Positions 63,433-64,000 of a DNA stretch of 64,000 bases are shown here, piece by piece. The notes under the pieces were generated by a model. It searched no databases, was not told where the DNA came from, and saw nothing but the letters and a program-made list of their open reading frames with translations. Position 1 is the first letter of the stretch. Each line of letters begins with the position of its first letter. The DNA lies in assembly GCF_000390185.1 (NCBI RefSeq), contig NZ_AQHR01000061.1, forward strand, positions 19,447 to 83,446, written 5' to 3'. This DNA is from Lunatimonas lonarensis. Lineage in GTDB: Bacteria; Bacteroidota; Bacteroidia; Cytophagales; Cyclobacteriaceae. The position numbers and the translations under genes are program-made.

Positions 63433-63744
63433 TTATTTGATTAAGACATTGACGGCATTGGCCACCGCCTGAAACGCTTCCTTAAGGTATTTTATCGATT
63501 CGGAAATTTTCGGTTCCATTTCTTCCCGTTTATCCTGGAATTTTTCGTTGTAATAGGCCTTTTTGGCTTCAAATTCCTCCTCTAAGGAATCTCTTTTCGC
63601 CTTCAAATCTTCGATCTTTTCATCCAGCTCACCTCTCAATTCTACGGACGCATCTGCGGCCTTTTTGATTAAATCTTCAATTTTCTCCCCTACATCTTTC
63701 AGAATGTGTTCAATTTCCTCGAATGAGTTTCGTGAATTAGCCAT
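63433..63744 (-). CDS. Short coiled-coil protein
   Basis: The 103-residue product is almost wholly helical and highly charged, with heptad-like repeats of E, K, L and I from residue 8 to about 90 (for example EIEHILKDVGEKIEDLIKKAAD). There is no signal peptide or catalytic motif. It is likely a structural or stress-related coiled coil, and no family name is certain. It may share a transcript with the ABC-F gene downstream. Confidence 0.7.
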   Translation of the reverse strand: MANSRNSFEEIEHILKDVGEKIEDLIKKAADASVELRGELDEKIEDLKAKRDSLEEEFEAKKAYYNEKFQDKREEMEPKISESIKYLKEAFQAVANAVNVLIK

Positions 63745-63933
63745 TGTAAAGCTTTTTTAGATCGTAAATAACCAATAAAGATAATTAAAATACCCTGCTA
63801 CTCCAACCTATTTTAGAGAATGAATCAGGATGAATTTCCTTTACCTAACGCACCATATCTAAATAAAAAGGATATATGCTCCGCGATATTGAATTGCTAT
63901 ATGCTTTGCGATATACACTTGGCCATAAACGAC

Positions 63934-63959
63934 AAAAGCCCCCGGATTGCTCCGGGGGC
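63934..63959 (-). terminator. Terminator after the 5S rRNA gene
   Basis: GCCCCCGGA and TCCGGGGGC form a 9-bp GC-rich stem around a 4-base loop. On the minus strand it is followed by TTTTGTCG. It ends the rRNA transcript that reads leftwards from beyond the window. Confidence 0.85.
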
Positions 63960-63970
63960 CCTGTTATAAT

Positions 63971-64000
63971 GTGGCGGCGACCTACTCTCCCGGGTGTAAC
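63971..64000 (-). rRNA. rrf: 5S rRNA, 3' end (partial)
   Basis: The last bases of the window, read on the minus strand, end in GGAGAGTAGGTCGCCGCCAC, the conserved 3' end of bacterial 5S rRNA. Only about 30 bases are present; the rest of the gene, and presumably the rRNA operon, lies to the right. A strong terminator follows downstream. Confidence 0.9.

Overview
The window looks like chromosomal DNA from a member of the Bacteroidota, most likely order Cytophagales and close to Cyclobacteriaceae. This is inferred from gene content and signals, not from a search. The supporting signs are promoters of the TTTG-N20-TAnnTTTG type, start codons without Shine-Dalgarno sequences, many lipobox proteins, two TonB-dependent receptors (at least one with a carboxypeptidase-like N-terminal domain), a fused ccoN-ccoO gene, a fused 2-oxoacid dehydrogenase E1, and Bacteroidota-restricted families such as DUF3109 and DUF2851.

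Layout. 1-2420: the tail of an unknown gene, then der and era on the minus strand. 2636-2945: a tRNA-fMet unit with promoter and terminator; a decayed tRNA-like copy lies between promoter and tRNA. 3119-11441: a minus-strand defence block. It comprises an AT-rich PIN-like (DUF4411)/ImmA-IrrE pair and a type I restriction-modification operon (hsdR, a DUF1016/YhcG-type nuclease, hsdM, hsdS). 11655-14637: a YD-repeat-like lipoprotein, a sulfatase and a DUF3109 protein. 14938-21114: a FecA-like receptor, the RNase P RNA gene, an NtrC-like regulator lacking its DNA-binding domain, a 39-residue lipoprotein, a LuxE-like protein and a lipoprotein. 21160-26496: fused 2-oxoacid dehydrogenase E1, alanine dehydrogenase and hemN.

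26515-37379 is a microaerobic respiration block. The minus-strand run ccoI-ccoS-ccoNO-ccoQ-ccoP-ccoG-fixH-tauE builds and matures a cbb3 oxidase. It is followed by a universal-stress-like gene, a DUF1080 protein and an Fnr-type regulator. Four copies of an ATGA[CT]-N4-[AG]TCA[TG] palindrome lie upstream of hemN, ccoI, the stress gene and the regulator, which suggests a local Fnr regulon.

37474-45152 holds an HSDR_N/helix-hairpin-helix pair, hemA, a WG-repeat protein and a minus-strand group. That group is a second, divergent glutamyl-tRNA reductase gene, a lipoprotein with two tandem truncated-haemoglobin-like domains, and a small membrane-anchored protein. This group is the best candidate for something undescribed. 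45256-63744 is mostly housekeeping: a lipid-flippase-like protein, glycosyltransferase, Gfo/Idh/MocA oxidoreductase, xerD, pyrD, ftsK, lolA-like, pyrF, DUF2851, a sugar acetyltransferase, trhO, nucleoside phosphorylase, a second TonB receptor, an ABC-F ATPase and a coiled-coil protein. The window ends inside a 5S rRNA gene on the minus strand, so an rRNA operon lies beyond the right edge.
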